DNA from: JABDMH01 sp965223025
Lineage (GTDB): Bacteria; Bacteroidota; Bacteroidia; Chitinophagales; Saprospiraceae
Direction of reading: 5' to 3'
Assembly: GCA_965223025.1 (NCBI GenBank)
Contig: CBDCVP010000021.1
Coordinates: 372,001-436,000, forward strand
Length of the DNA stretch: 64,000 nt
A model generated the notes under the pieces. That model made no database searches. It was not told the origin of the DNA and saw only the letters and a list, made by a program, of their open reading frames with translations. The position numbers and the translations under genes were made by a program. Shown here piece by piece: positions 35,580-45,614 of the stretch (within the stretch, counting starts at the first letter, position 1; the number at the start of each line of letters is the position of its first letter).

Positions 35580-36452
35580 ATGTCTGTTTTAGTCAATAAG
35601 TATTCGAAAGTCATTGTACAGGGCTTCACCGGTAAGGAAGGTACTTTTCATGCAGGTCAGATGATCGACTATGGCACCAATGTAGTAGGTGGAGTGACTC
35701 CCGGAAAAGGAGGGCAGACACATCTCGATAGACCTGTGTTTAATACCGTGAGTGATGCCGTGGCAAAGGTTGGTGCCGATACCAGCGTGATCTTTGTTCC
35801 ACCACGATTCGCAGCAGATGCCATGATGGAAGCAGCAGATGCAGGCATTAAAGTCATCATCTGCATCACTGAGGGCATACCTGTGCAAGACATGGTTAAG
35901 ACCAAGTCTTACTTGGCTGATCGCTCTTGCATCCTGGTGGGACCTAATTGTCCAGGTGTGATCACCCCAGGCGAGGCTAAAGTGGGAATTATGCCTGGTT
36001 TTATTCATAAAAAAGGAAATATTGGCATCGTTTCTCGATCGGGGACTTTGACCTACGAAGCAGTGGATCAGGTATCAAAGGTGGGCTTGGGCCAGTCCAC
36101 GTGTATTGGCATCGGAGGAGATCCTATAGTGGGTACTACGACTAAGGATGCAGTCGAGATGTTGATGAAAGATCCTGAGACCGTGGGTATCGTAATGATC
36201 GGTGAGATCGGAGGAAGTATGGAAGCCGATGCAGCTCATTGGATCAAAGACAACGGCACCAAGCCGGTGGTAGGGTTTATTGCCGGCCAGACTGCACCTA
36301 AGGGGAGGACCATGGGTCATGCTGGAGCCATCATCGGAGGAAGTGATGACACAGCTGAAGCAAAGATGCGCATACTAGCTGATTGTGGAGTCTCGGTAGT
36401 AAAATCACCTGCTGATATTGGCGCCGCGATGCTCAACGCGCTAAACAATTAA
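35580..36452 (+). CDS. sucD: succinyl-CoA ligase alpha subunit
   Basis: TCA-cycle enzyme subunit (290 residues) that carries the CoA site and the phospho-histidine. The Rossmann domain shows VQGFTGKEGTFHAGQMIDYGT, then LVGPNCPGVITPGE, and the phosphorylated residue is His247 in MGHAGAIIGG. The beta subunit gene is not nearby. It converges on the large kinase gene with only about 29 nt between stops. Confidence 0.97.
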   Translation: MSVLVNKYSKVIVQGFTGKEGTFHAGQMIDYGTNVVGGVTPGKGGQTHLDRPVFNTVSDAVAKVGADTSVIFVPPRFAADAMMEAADAGIKVIICITEGIPVQDMVKTKSYLADRSCILVGPNCPGVITPGEAKVGIMPGFIHKKGNIGIVSRSGTLTYEAVDQVSKVGLGQSTCIGIGGDPIVGTTTKDAVEMLMKDPETVGIVMIGEIGGSMEADAAHWIKDNGTKPVVGFIAGQTAPKGRTMGHAGAIIGGSDDTAEAKMRILADCGVSVVKSPADIGAAMLNALNN

Positions 36453-36481
36453 TGGAGTCCAACCGGATCTCTTGAGGCAAA

Positions 36482-39400
36482 TTATTCTTTATGATGATGG
36501 CGCAAATAATAATCGCTATCCACACTTTTGAGCAATGGCAACTCGAAAAAAAATGTGGTGCCAATGTTCTCTTCTGTCTCGAAGTAAATACGTCCTCCAA
36601 ACGATTCGACAATATTTTTTGAAATCGCCAATCCAAGACCAGTACCGGAAGTTTTAGTAGTGAAATTCGGATAAAAAACTTTTTCCCTCATTTCTTTGCT
36701 AATACCCTTGCCATTATCAATGACCTGAATTGTGGCACTCTCTTCATTTCTTTCTAGCTTTATATCAATCACACCTTTTCTACTAGCAGGTATCGCCTGA
36801 ATAGCATTCTTAATTAAATTATTTAATACGCGAAGGAGATGACTTTTGTCGGCATTGACATAGATCTCATCGATGGGGACATATAGATTAAAATCCATAT
36901 CCTCCCTCTTTTTAAATAAGTCATGCACCGACGTGACTAGCTCATTTAAAACGATGCGTTCGTTCTCTGGTTTAGGCATTTTAGCAAAAGTTGAAAATTC
37001 TGCCGCAATGCGAGATAGGTTGTCGATCTGTTCAATTAATGTGATCCCGACTCGCTGAACCAACTGCCGAGATTCAATCGGATCGGCATTTTGCATGGTA
37101 TGCTGAAGGTGCTGGATGCTGAGTCGCATTGGTGTTAGTGGATTCTTGATCTCGTGTGCCACCTGCTTAGCCATTTCTCTCCATGCCACTTCTCGTTCAG
37201 TGAGCGCCAATAGATCTGCACTTTCGTCGAGTTTAACGATCATCTCATTATACTCCTTGATCAATATTCCTACCTCGTCTTTGGTTTTCCATTCCAGAGG
37301 TTCATTGGATTTACCGAGTTTAAATTCTTTTAGTTTTTGTCCCAATACCATCAGTGGTCTTGTAATGCTATTGGCTACCGCCAGCGCAAAAGCTCCAGCA
37401 ATCAGTAATAGGAAAACATAGACATTGAGTAATGTACCCATAAAGTCCTTCACCTGATTAGAGGCAACCGTCCTGCCAGGTGTAATCGGGAGCCCCACAA
37501 ACCCGAGTTTTTCATTTCCACTCTTCACCAAAGTAAAATAGGCTGCATTGATGTCGTAGCCATAGGATGGGCGTTGATTATCTATGAAAATTGACTCATT
37601 GTATTTGTTCAGTCGTATTAGTGCACCTATGTTCATTCGATCCTCGAGAAAGCCTTTGTCCAATGCTTTGGGATCTGAAGTTGTCACGAGTAATCCCTTG
37701 TCATCATAGAGCTGAATGTGGGAATTGTACTTTAGCGATAAATTTTCTACTACACTGCGAAAAAGAGAATCTAGGGTTTCGGTATTCTGCCTATTGACGC
37801 GGTCCTGTAGTTCATACTGAAGTGAGGAAGCTGTTTTTTCTAATCTATCTTCTTGAGCTTTTTCGGCTGTATCTTGAAAATAGAAAACCGTGACTATTCC
37901 GATGATGATAAAAGACAAAATAATCAGGGCGAGTACGGAGACTTGTATTTTATTCCTGAGCGATATTTGATTTGATAAGGTGAAGTTAAACTCTGATGGA
38001 AGATAGGGAAGGAAAGAATTAAGGATCAGCAGCAGTAATATAATGATCACAATAATGACAAATAAATAGGAGAAGAGCGAGACGGGTTTGATGAGTCCCG
38101 TGAGCTTTCTACCAATGATGGTTGTATAGTTGCCGCCATTAATGATTAACTCAGACCGTCCGCCAGCATAGTAGAGGGTTGATTGGCCTGTCTCCGGGAT
38201 GTCCTGCTCAAGAATCATATGGTATCCTGCATGACTTCGCTCCACGCACCGTCTGTCAGCATATATCGCATAGTCGTAGTCCGAGAGCAAGTGATTTCCT
38301 TTGAAATGCTCAATCGGAAGAAGACTGGTCAGTGGAGAGTACGGATTACTCTTCTTTTTTTCGAACAAAGTGGTCACACGAACAGATGGTCTCCCGCTGA
38401 TAGTCAGTAGGTAGTGATCGAGCACACCCTTTTTCCGATAGAATCGATGGGTTCCGTAAGATATTTCTTGAGAGAGATTAAGTGCCTCAACCGATGGAAA
38501 TGACACGTGATAGTAGGTGGATAGGTAAGGGGAGTTGGTCATGATATCCCTGATAAATACCTCTATCGTCCTTTTACTATCTGCCGAAGCAAGTGGCTCT
38601 TCCAGGGCTACCAACATGCGCTCGATTTCACTCAATGCAACCGTATCTACTTCTTCGGTGAGGGTCATCGCTAACTGCTTCCTGATAGCAACATCCTTGT
38701 CTTTGTTAAACTTGAAAAGTAATATGGATGAGAAGCCAGACAAAACGACTAGCCATAGAACGACCCAAGTAAAATTAGGAGATTTGACTTCCAAGAAAAC
38801 ATCCAACAGCAGAATATAAATGCCCGCTACGAGTGCGAATTGGAAGAATGGAATGGTCGTTTCAAAAATCATCAACAAGGGCAGTGCTACTGCCAGTGCT
38901 GACAAGCCACAGATCACGCGATATTTGACAGGCACATGAAAGCTCTTGATGATCGATGCCATCTTGGTTGACCAAATGAAGAGGGTAAACATCAAGAGAA
39001 TGATCGTGATCAGTCCCAGAATACTGGTCTGATCCAGATTGAAAACACTTTCGAAATCAAAATCGATGGAGGTACCTCTAATCAATTTCTGACAAAAGTG
39101 GGATAGATAGATCAGTCCACCCAGTATGGTGAGATAACCCGCAAATAGAAAGAGACTTGATTTCCAAAGGGCCAGTTTTTCTGGCAGCTTGATCTGCAAG
39201 CTATTAATGGTAAAAATAGACACCCACAGAAATAGGCATACATTGATGAGAATGTCACTAAGTGCTCTCGGGAAAGCCGGGGAGGTGATCGTGGGATCAA
39301 AGACCCGCACGGATTGAAATTGACCAGAATAATCAAAAAACAGAGAGACGACTCGAATTCCGACAGCTGTAAAGACAAGAAATCCTATTGCTGCATGAGG

Positions 39401-40117
39401 TCCCATCTGATCGCGGATGAGATAGGCGATTTTTTGAATCAAGACACCCATGGCAAGGATTGCCAGCAAATACAGTAGAGCCAGAATACTTGTTTCCCTC
39501 TTGGAGAGTCTGGCATCCAGAGCACCGTCGAAATAGATAAATGGATCACCCTGCGGTGAAACGATGGGAATACCGGGATTGGTAGTGAGTTTGAGTTCTG
39601 AAGGCAGACTGGAGTGGATATGACCGAAAGGATTATCTTTTAGAGCTATTCGGATGGGAATAAAAGCGAGCATCTCATACGACTTACCCCTGATGTCCTG
39701 TGTTTTTGCGATTACCCGATAATGGCTACCCGTCGAGTGATCTTGATAGTATGGGCTAGTTTGATCTATTTCTTGGAGTGTGGGGTAGGGTGCATTGTTG
39801 TTTGACCAGAAAATCAACTGATCGGTAGAATCATAAATGAATAAGGTAAAGATCTCTTTCGACAACCTCAGTGTTCGTTGTACTTCGGCTTGCTCCAGTT
39901 GTTCATTAGAAACAATATCGGTCAGTACCGCAAGGTAGGTCGTATCATCAAGGATTTGCTGGATATGTCGCTCAGTGGTCGAGATGTAATCCTCAAATTG
40001 GGACTTGATCCCATCAATGTAATCGCGCTTTGAGAAATTGTAATGGGTATATCCAGCTGTCAGCAGTAGGATGGCAGCCAGTACCCAGAAAAAAAGCGTG
40101 TTTTTGAACCGATTGAT
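36482..40117 (-). CDS. very large NtrY-like sensor histidine kinase, ATC start proposed
   Basis: Multi-pass sensor kinase. The first conventional start (TTG at 39865) is far inside the gene: the frame stays open 84 codons further up and encodes a cytoplasmic NRFKN, a membrane helix (LFFWVLAAILLLTAGY) and a sensor segment (RDYIDGIKSQFEDYIS). No ATG, GTG or TTG exists there, and an in-frame TAA lies at 40130-40132. ATC at 40117 fits best, giving 1211 residues. Layout: helix, periplasmic domain, about eight membrane helices (about 210-470), second outer domain, two helices, third outer domain, helix, HAMP, HisKA with His988 (AKQVAHEIKNPLTPMRLS, the NtrY signature), then the ATPase domain (NAIQAIP, DNGKGI, GTGLGLAISK). 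Its partner could be the NtrC-like regulator at 61.7 kb. Confidence 0.82.
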   Translation of the reverse strand: MNRFKNTLFFWVLAAILLLTAGYTHYNFSKRDYIDGIKSQFEDYISTTERHIQQILDDTTYLAVLTDIVSNEQLEQAEVQRTLRLSKEIFTLFIYDSTDQLIFWSNNNAPYPTLQEIDQTSPYYQDHSTGSHYRVIAKTQDIRGKSYEMLAFIPIRIALKDNPFGHIHSSLPSELKLTTNPGIPIVSPQGDPFIYFDGALDARLSKRETSILALLYLLAILAMGVLIQKIAYLIRDQMGPHAAIGFLVFTAVGIRVVSLFFDYSGQFQSVRVFDPTITSPAFPRALSDILINVCLFLWVSIFTINSLQIKLPEKLALWKSSLFLFAGYLTILGGLIYLSHFCQKLIRGTSIDFDFESVFNLDQTSILGLITIILLMFTLFIWSTKMASIIKSFHVPVKYRVICGLSALAVALPLLMIFETTIPFFQFALVAGIYILLLDVFLEVKSPNFTWVVLWLVVLSGFSSILLFKFNKDKDVAIRKQLAMTLTEEVDTVALSEIERMLVALEEPLASADSKRTIEVFIRDIMTNSPYLSTYYHVSFPSVEALNLSQEISYGTHRFYRKKGVLDHYLLTISGRPSVRVTTLFEKKKSNPYSPLTSLLPIEHFKGNHLLSDYDYAIYADRRCVERSHAGYHMILEQDIPETGQSTLYYAGGRSELIINGGNYTTIIGRKLTGLIKPVSLFSYLFVIIVIIILLLLILNSFLPYLPSEFNFTLSNQISLRNKIQVSVLALIILSFIIIGIVTVFYFQDTAEKAQEDRLEKTASSLQYELQDRVNRQNTETLDSLFRSVVENLSLKYNSHIQLYDDKGLLVTTSDPKALDKGFLEDRMNIGALIRLNKYNESIFIDNQRPSYGYDINAAYFTLVKSGNEKLGFVGLPITPGRTVASNQVKDFMGTLLNVYVFLLLIAGAFALAVANSITRPLMVLGQKLKEFKLGKSNEPLEWKTKDEVGILIKEYNEMIVKLDESADLLALTEREVAWREMAKQVAHEIKNPLTPMRLSIQHLQHTMQNADPIESRQLVQRVGITLIEQIDNLSRIAAEFSTFAKMPKPENERIVLNELVTSVHDLFKKREDMDFNLYVPIDEIYVNADKSHLLRVLNNLIKNAIQAIPASRKGVIDIKLERNEESATIQVIDNGKGISKEMREKVFYPNFTTKTSGTGLGLAISKNIVESFGGRIYFETEENIGTTFFFELPLLKSVDSDYYLRHHHKE

Positions 40118-40229
40118 ATGGCTATCAGTTTACAAATTGTATGCCGTTTCAAACAACATATTAAACAAATTTATTATTTATAAGTTGTATGTTGTAACGA
40201 TCCGCGATTTATTTGCTATTATAACTTAG

Positions 40230-40632
40230 ACTGTGAGGTGTCCTGTCGCATGGCCATATCATATAGTCATGAGGAAAATCCGGTCAACGTAGAGTACCAC
40301 ACCATCTAACGGATGGGCCTCGCTTATTGGGTGAGGACAGAGAGTGTCGCAGAAACGATACCGCCGCTGTGGATATATTCCTCAGCGGTAAGGGTGAAAA
40401 CGTGCGGTAAGAGCGCACGCGCAGGCCTGGTAACATGTCTGTGGGATAAACCTTGTGGGTTGAAATGCCACGTATATTTCGAGCTATTTCGGTAGGTTGG
40501 GCTACTCGTCCAATTGCAATGCAATCGGAAGGGGTGGGCAGATGGATCTTGGCTGCGAAGCCAAGACTAGATAAATGACAGGAGCTCACCAAATGGTGAG
40601 AAACAGAAACCGGTTTATAGCCTCACAGTCAT
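40230..40632 (+). ncRNA. rnpB: RNase P RNA, class A
   Basis: Catalytic RNA of the tRNA 5'-end processing enzyme. P1 is formed by 40230-40238 and the exact complement 40621-40629. The conserved core is visible in order: GAGGAAAATCCGG (40271), CAGAAACGATACCGCC near 40340, GGTAAGGGTGAAA then GTGCGGTAAGAGCGCAC (40386-40417), TGGTAACAT, GATAAATGACAGG and ACAGAAACCGGTTTA (about 40604). P4 is built from 40276-40284 and 40609-40616 with a single bulged U. P1 followed by a T-rich stretch can act as terminator. About 400 nt is normal. Confidence 0.93.
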
Positions 40633-40664
40633 TTTTAACTTTTGTACCATCCCCTGACTCTGTC

Positions 40665-41888
40665 TTAGTTGCCAGGCAAATCAGCACCATCGCTCAATGT
40701 GCCAAAATCAAAGAGCAGCGAAAATCGCAAGGTCTTATCCAGTGGGTTGCTGGAGTTTAACGTGGGAGTGGTGCTGATCAGATAAGACATGTTGATGCCG
40801 AATACATTGTACTTTAGTCCAAGCCCTAGTGTGATGTACTCTCGTGCCCCCTTGAGTACATTCTCATGAAAATATCCAGCCCGTAGTGCAAACTGCTTGT
40901 CGTACCAATACTCGGCTCCCAAAGAATAGGTGAACTCTTTCAGCTCCTCACTAAAACCTTCCGGGGCATCTGACCATGAGCCCAGGATACCACTAAAGAC
41001 ACTTTTTTGACGATAATCGGCGATACCATCTTGGGGGTCGACATCCTCAATATTGTGCTGTGGACTAGGTACCATCAGCTTATTGACATCGGCTGTCAAC
41101 GTCAAACTATTGTAGTCGTCAAAAAAGAATTCCCAGGCTGACCCAAATCCAAAGTTGATGGGTAAGAAGTCATTGGTCTCTTTGGTGTATGATATTTTTG
41201 TACCCAGGTTAGAAAGTGCCAATCCAAAGGTGAGTGTGCTGGCGTCCAAAGGTATGCCATAGTAAAATGAAATATCGGCAGCTCCAGCAATCCCCGGATT
41301 GATTTCGATGCCACCTACTTCTTGACCTGCGGCCAGATTAGAGTAAATGAATTTGCCATTCACGCCGACAGAGAAGTTCTCTCCCAGTTTACGTGCAAAT
41401 CCAACGCCCACTTCAAATTCGTTTGGTCGACCAAATCCAATGGGCTCTCCATTTTCATTGGTATATTGGATGTCACCTAGTGAGAAGTATCTTAGACTAA
41501 AACCGATGGACTGCAAGTCGTCTATTTTCTTATAGCCGGACAGATAGGCAAGGTATACATCCTGCAGCCCAAGTGAGCGCAGCCACGGTGAGTAAGTGGC
41601 CGAGAGCGCAAAATCGTTGTCTACAAAGGCCAGCTTGGATGAGTTCAGATGCATGCTATTGGCATCTGGAGAGATGGCAATTCCGGCGTCCCCCATACCC
41701 CCTGAGCGTGCATCGGGTGTAATGCGAAGAAAAGGCACTGCCGTGGGTATCGCGTTGGCACAAGGTCCCCCATCGATTCCCTTATATTTTCCACTGCCTG
41801 GGGGGTTCTCAATACACTGACCCGAGGCCACTTGCTGCCAACCTAGTAATGCAAGAAGAGTGAGAATAAGTATTGGTGTTCGTTGCAT
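40665..41888 (-). CDS. porV: T9SS outer-membrane protein PorV
   Basis: Fourteen-stranded outer-membrane barrel that shuttles T9SS cargo from the translocon to the PorU sortase. I start at the ATG at 41888 (407 residues) because it opens a signal peptide (MQRTPILILTLLALLGW, cleavage near ASG). The conserved opening TAVPFLRITPDARSGGMGDAGIAISPD region and the barrel strands are typical of PorV/LptO. It is downstream of porU with about 210 nt between them, holding a promoter-like -7 box. Confidence 0.92.
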   Translation of the reverse strand: MQRTPILILTLLALLGWQQVASGQCIENPPGSGKYKGIDGGPCANAIPTAVPFLRITPDARSGGMGDAGIAISPDANSMHLNSSKLAFVDNDFALSATYSPWLRSLGLQDVYLAYLSGYKKIDDLQSIGFSLRYFSLGDIQYTNENGEPIGFGRPNEFEVGVGFARKLGENFSVGVNGKFIYSNLAAGQEVGGIEINPGIAGAADISFYYGIPLDASTLTFGLALSNLGTKISYTKETNDFLPINFGFGSAWEFFFDDYNSLTLTADVNKLMVPSPQHNIEDVDPQDGIADYRQKSVFSGILGSWSDAPEGFSEELKEFTYSLGAEYWYDKQFALRAGYFHENVLKGAREYITLGLGLKYNVFGINMSYLISTTPTLNSSNPLDKTLRFSLLFDFGTLSDGADLPGN

Positions 41889-41926
41889 GTCTTTTTCAAA
41901 ATCAATCAAATAAATGAAAATGGTCG

Positions 41927-41934
41927 CAAATATA
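41927..41934 (-). promoter_or_regulatory. candidate -7 box for porV
   Basis: On the minus strand the octamer reads TATATTTG, an exact TAnnTTTG match, about 38 nt before the porV ATG. The -33 region lacks TTTG at 19 nt. It would let porV be expressed apart from porU. Confidence 0.45.
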
Positions 41935-42098
41935 ACGTAGTCCGTTGATTTTTAGTTTGTCGTGCATATTAGAAGGGCAAAATGTAGGAATCTCAGGTAA
42001 ATGAGATATCCTCTGCCCGGCATTTCCCAAATGTCAATCAGTATGCTTTCTCTGATGAAAGCCAGTCGGCAGCATGATCCTCCAAATCACGGACAACC

Positions 42099-45000
42099 CT
42101 ACCTGAGCACAACCAATTTCTCAAGGTCGCTGGTATTTTTAAGGATCCTGCCGGAACTGGCGTCCATAACACTCACTGTCACGCGGTAGATATAGATGCC
42201 GTTGGCGAGAGGATCACCAAAATCATCACGGCCATCCCACTTGACATCGCGCGACAGCGTGCCAGAGGCTTTGATGCTTTGCTCCAGGGTGGCAACTCGT
42301 CTACCCGACGGTGTCAGAATATCTACCCTGATATCTAGATCTTGATCCTGAAAAGAGTGCTCAAACTGAAAGCAAGTACTCTGCGAAAAGGGATTGGGGT
42401 AGTTGAGTACATGACGCAATCCGTCCTGTGCGTCATCCACCACCACAAACTCTGTGAATACTTCGCTAGAGTTGTTAGCGATGTCCCAAGCTTTTACCGT
42501 CAGGGTGTGCTTTCCCAGAGCTAATGCATTCAGCGGATATCTGACCAGACCCCTTGTGTAATCGTCCTTTTCAGACTCATAAAATTCATTGAGGATGATG
42601 GTGTTTTGAAAATCACGGTCGAGTACTGCGGTGAGATCGTGCCCGATGCTATTACCAATCACATTGATGCCATTTTCATCAGATAATTTGAGCAGAAGGG
42701 TGGGATTGGGATCCGTCATGCCACCGAATATAAAATCATCATTGTTCATGAAAATCTCCACTTCGGGACCATCATCATCGGCCAGACCATCTTTGTTGGT
42801 ACCTCCCACATAGATGTCATTGAAGGCTCCAGCCCCATCCACAGGTGAGCCATCCTCGGCATAGTAACTGATCTTACCTTTACCAAAGGCATAGTTAATG
42901 TCTTTGGGTACCACAAATGAAAACTTAAATTGACCATTGCTTACGCTAGCTAGTCCTTTGAAGATGACACTCTTTTGTAGTTGGAATGCCCGTTCGCTGC
43001 TGCCTTTGTCCTGACCCAGTGTCTTGAGGTTGACTGCCTTGTCATAGATCGTAGGGTATATGTTACCATTAAAAGAGGACACTATGCTTCCATCTGAATA
43101 GACAATTTGCCCCTCAATGGTGGCCTTACTCAAGGCTTTGAGGGTGTCCAAACCTGCGTCGGTGACCTCAAGGTCGTTGACCTTGGTCGTCTTGACAAAA
43201 TGTTGAGGTACGGCCAAGCGCATGGCCGGGTCGCCCAAGAGCGTAAATTTTCGTGCATTGGAGCTGCTGGTATCCTGTGCATTAGAATTCTTTGCGTTGA
43301 TCAGCAGGTCACCGATGGGCGGCAATTTACCATCGACCTGGGCAAAAAGGTGATCGAAGACTGCTCTGGTAAGCCTTTCATTCTGTCCGGCGTAAACAGC
43401 ACGAACGGTGGTAAACAGGGCTACCGAGCCACCTGAGGGATTCGTCAATGTATACTCACCTGCAGTGATTTCGGCAGGATTGTCATACCCAGCAAAGGAA
43501 CAGGTGGCAGTGATCAGTAGTGGTAAGCGGTCTATGTTACTCCATTGATCTACATCTTCTTTCAGTAGCACACGTTCCTGTGCCCAGCCCTTGGACCCTC
43601 CATGTCCCAGGTAGTTGACCACCAGCTGTCCTTTAAATAGGCTTTGATTGAGTTCCTTCTTGGCATTGAAGTTGAAAACTCCTCCCGGTGTGTTTTCCTG
43701 CTCAAAAGCATCAAGGTATACCTTATTGATATTAAACAGGGGATATTGAGACCTGATGTTTTCTGCTATGGGATCTGCTGCATTGATGTGCCGGTTGCCA
43801 TCTTCATCGTCCGCAACAAACAAGATATTAGTACGCCAATCTCCCAGCGTTTTTTCACCCTTTTCATAACGCACAATCTTGTCGACAATGACATTGGCTT
43901 CATCCGATGTCCTGACTGGAAACCTTCCCACAGCAATATCTAGGGCCCCGCGTATGTCATCGCCTTCCAGGTCATCGAGCAAGGCATAGTAGTCATCTGA
44001 GGGGTAGGACAATATCGGATCTAGTGATTGCTCTGTCTCAAAAACGGGTATAAAAGACTGATCGTTTTCATCTGTGTAGATGTGCCGGTAGTCAAAAGAT
44101 CCATCTCCGATAAGCAATAAGTATCCGAAGTCATCGGATCGTTTGTAGAGCATACGGGCAAAATCACGAATCGCTGTGGGATCCGTCTTGCCCGAGGAGA
44201 ACTCGTTTAGCACTTGATCGATCGTGGCCATATCAACGCGCAATTTGGAAAAACTGCGCCGATGCTCTGCAATTTTCATGGCTGCACCCTCGAAATCGGG
44301 ATGATAAATGACGAGGTATTCGGTACCACTGAGACCATGCAGGTTTTGATTTTCGATTTTGCCGATTGGCTCCGCTGCAAGGGCATCTTCGATCGAAAAG
44401 ACAACGTACTGAGCTCCTGGCCCACTCGTGGTGCCAAAACGAATTCCGCTGCCATCACTTTCGACGGCGATGACCTTGGGTACTAGGGCATCGCTGATAT
44501 CCCAGACTTGTACCTCGGCTACATTTCCACTGATCTGATAGCTCGCATCATCAAAATCATATGCCTTGATGTCTGAAAAGGTGAACTGCTCATCGGTATA
44601 TATCAACCTTCGACGCAAATTGAATTCGATGTAGTCCAACCAACCAATGTTATCATTGCCGAGATGTGGATATTTGATGGTGATCTGGGGCTGATCGCTG
44701 TCGACCAAGATTTGCTCTTTGAGGATTCCAACCTTCGCAAATGGTTTCTCAATGTCGTGGACGTTGGCTCGCAGGATACTCGTGGTAAGCACCTGATTAT
44801 CAACCGTCATGGTCACAGTGGATCTTTTGTCGGATCGGGCCGCAAATTCCACCACAGCATGCACAGGTTCTGTGCTGACTATATTTGAGAAATCAAAATG
44901 ATCGCCGTATGACTTTTCTCTGTTTACTTTAAAAATGTCACCCACCCATTTTCTACCGGATCCCTGCAAATTGGCATCTGCCTTATGGAGGATGTTGATG

Positions 45001-45602
45001 GCTTCTTCTTCAAAAATCTGATGATCCGAATAACTCTCTGTGGTGTAAGCTGTTTCAGATAGGGATTTTAGCTCCATCAGCCTCATGCCCTTTTCTTTTT
45101 TGACTTTTAGAAAGTAATAGTTTTTGGTGTCGTATGGATTCTTAATCCTGTGAAATCGATCCTCGTTATCTAGAAAGACAGTTTTGTCGATCCCTTCACC
45201 GTAAAACAGAATATAATCACCCACGTCGAAACTGCCATCGGCCTCACCCACGATTTGGATGGGAATTTCCAACAGGTCATCAATGCGCTCACTGAGGTTT
45301 GGCTCTGGTAAGGTGCCGGCACCATGACCATAAATGCCGATGTTTTGTGGATCGAAAGTAGTGGGATTCAGGCCAATTTGTTCCAGAAAAACATAGTCCA
45401 GGCGATAGACACCATCTTGGTCGGTAGCAAACTTATAGATACTGCCCTCGGCCAGTACCGACTGACTAACTTGACCCACCACGTACGACCACCCCCCCAG
45501 GTAGATGGCCATATGAAGAAAAATAGATTTGATATTCATGATCCGGAGTGCTAGCGAGCGATATGTATGTTTTGAACGATTTGACCTACGTGCTATTGTC
45601 AT
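42099..45602 (-). CDS. porU: T9SS C-terminal signal peptidase/sortase PorU
   Basis: Cell-surface gingipain-like (C25) cysteine protease that removes T9SS sorting domains and attaches cargo to lipopolysaccharide. Full length is 1167 residues; the ATG at 45539 gives a cleaner signal peptide (MNIKSIFLHMAIYLGGWSYV) and may be the true start. The catalytic pair is His667 in NYLGHGGSKGW and Cys701 in ITATCSFAGYDNP, 34 residues apart as in gingipains. The protein has its own type A sorting-like C-terminus (LNYPNPF, KWDGRDDFG, LANGIYIYRV). The YfhO-like gene ends 12 nt upstream, so they share a transcript. Confidence 0.93.
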   Translation of the reverse strand: MTIARRSNRSKHTYRSLALRIMNIKSIFLHMAIYLGGWSYVVGQVSQSVLAEGSIYKFATDQDGVYRLDYVFLEQIGLNPTTFDPQNIGIYGHGAGTLPEPNLSERIDDLLEIPIQIVGEADGSFDVGDYILFYGEGIDKTVFLDNEDRFHRIKNPYDTKNYYFLKVKKEKGMRLMELKSLSETAYTTESYSDHQIFEEEAINILHKADANLQGSGRKWVGDIFKVNREKSYGDHFDFSNIVSTEPVHAVVEFAARSDKRSTVTMTVDNQVLTTSILRANVHDIEKPFAKVGILKEQILVDSDQPQITIKYPHLGNDNIGWLDYIEFNLRRRLIYTDEQFTFSDIKAYDFDDASYQISGNVAEVQVWDISDALVPKVIAVESDGSGIRFGTTSGPGAQYVVFSIEDALAAEPIGKIENQNLHGLSGTEYLVIYHPDFEGAAMKIAEHRRSFSKLRVDMATIDQVLNEFSSGKTDPTAIRDFARMLYKRSDDFGYLLLIGDGSFDYRHIYTDENDQSFIPVFETEQSLDPILSYPSDDYYALLDDLEGDDIRGALDIAVGRFPVRTSDEANVIVDKIVRYEKGEKTLGDWRTNILFVADDEDGNRHINAADPIAENIRSQYPLFNINKVYLDAFEQENTPGGVFNFNAKKELNQSLFKGQLVVNYLGHGGSKGWAQERVLLKEDVDQWSNIDRLPLLITATCSFAGYDNPAEITAGEYTLTNPSGGSVALFTTVRAVYAGQNERLTRAVFDHLFAQVDGKLPPIGDLLINAKNSNAQDTSSSNARKFTLLGDPAMRLAVPQHFVKTTKVNDLEVTDAGLDTLKALSKATIEGQIVYSDGSIVSSFNGNIYPTIYDKAVNLKTLGQDKGSSERAFQLQKSVIFKGLASVSNGQFKFSFVVPKDINYAFGKGKISYYAEDGSPVDGAGAFNDIYVGGTNKDGLADDDGPEVEIFMNNDDFIFGGMTDPNPTLLLKLSDENGINVIGNSIGHDLTAVLDRDFQNTIILNEFYESEKDDYTRGLVRYPLNALALGKHTLTVKAWDIANNSSEVFTEFVVVDDAQDGLRHVLNYPNPFSQSTCFQFEHSFQDQDLDIRVDILTPSGRRVATLEQSIKASGTLSRDVKWDGRDDFGDPLANGIYIYRVTVSVMDASSGRILKNTSDLEKLVVLR

Positions 45603-45614
45603 GTCAGTATAAGA

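Noticed and set aside
40313..40760. Short frames on both strands between the kinase and porV
   Set aside because: The region is the RNase P RNA gene; the frames are accidental.
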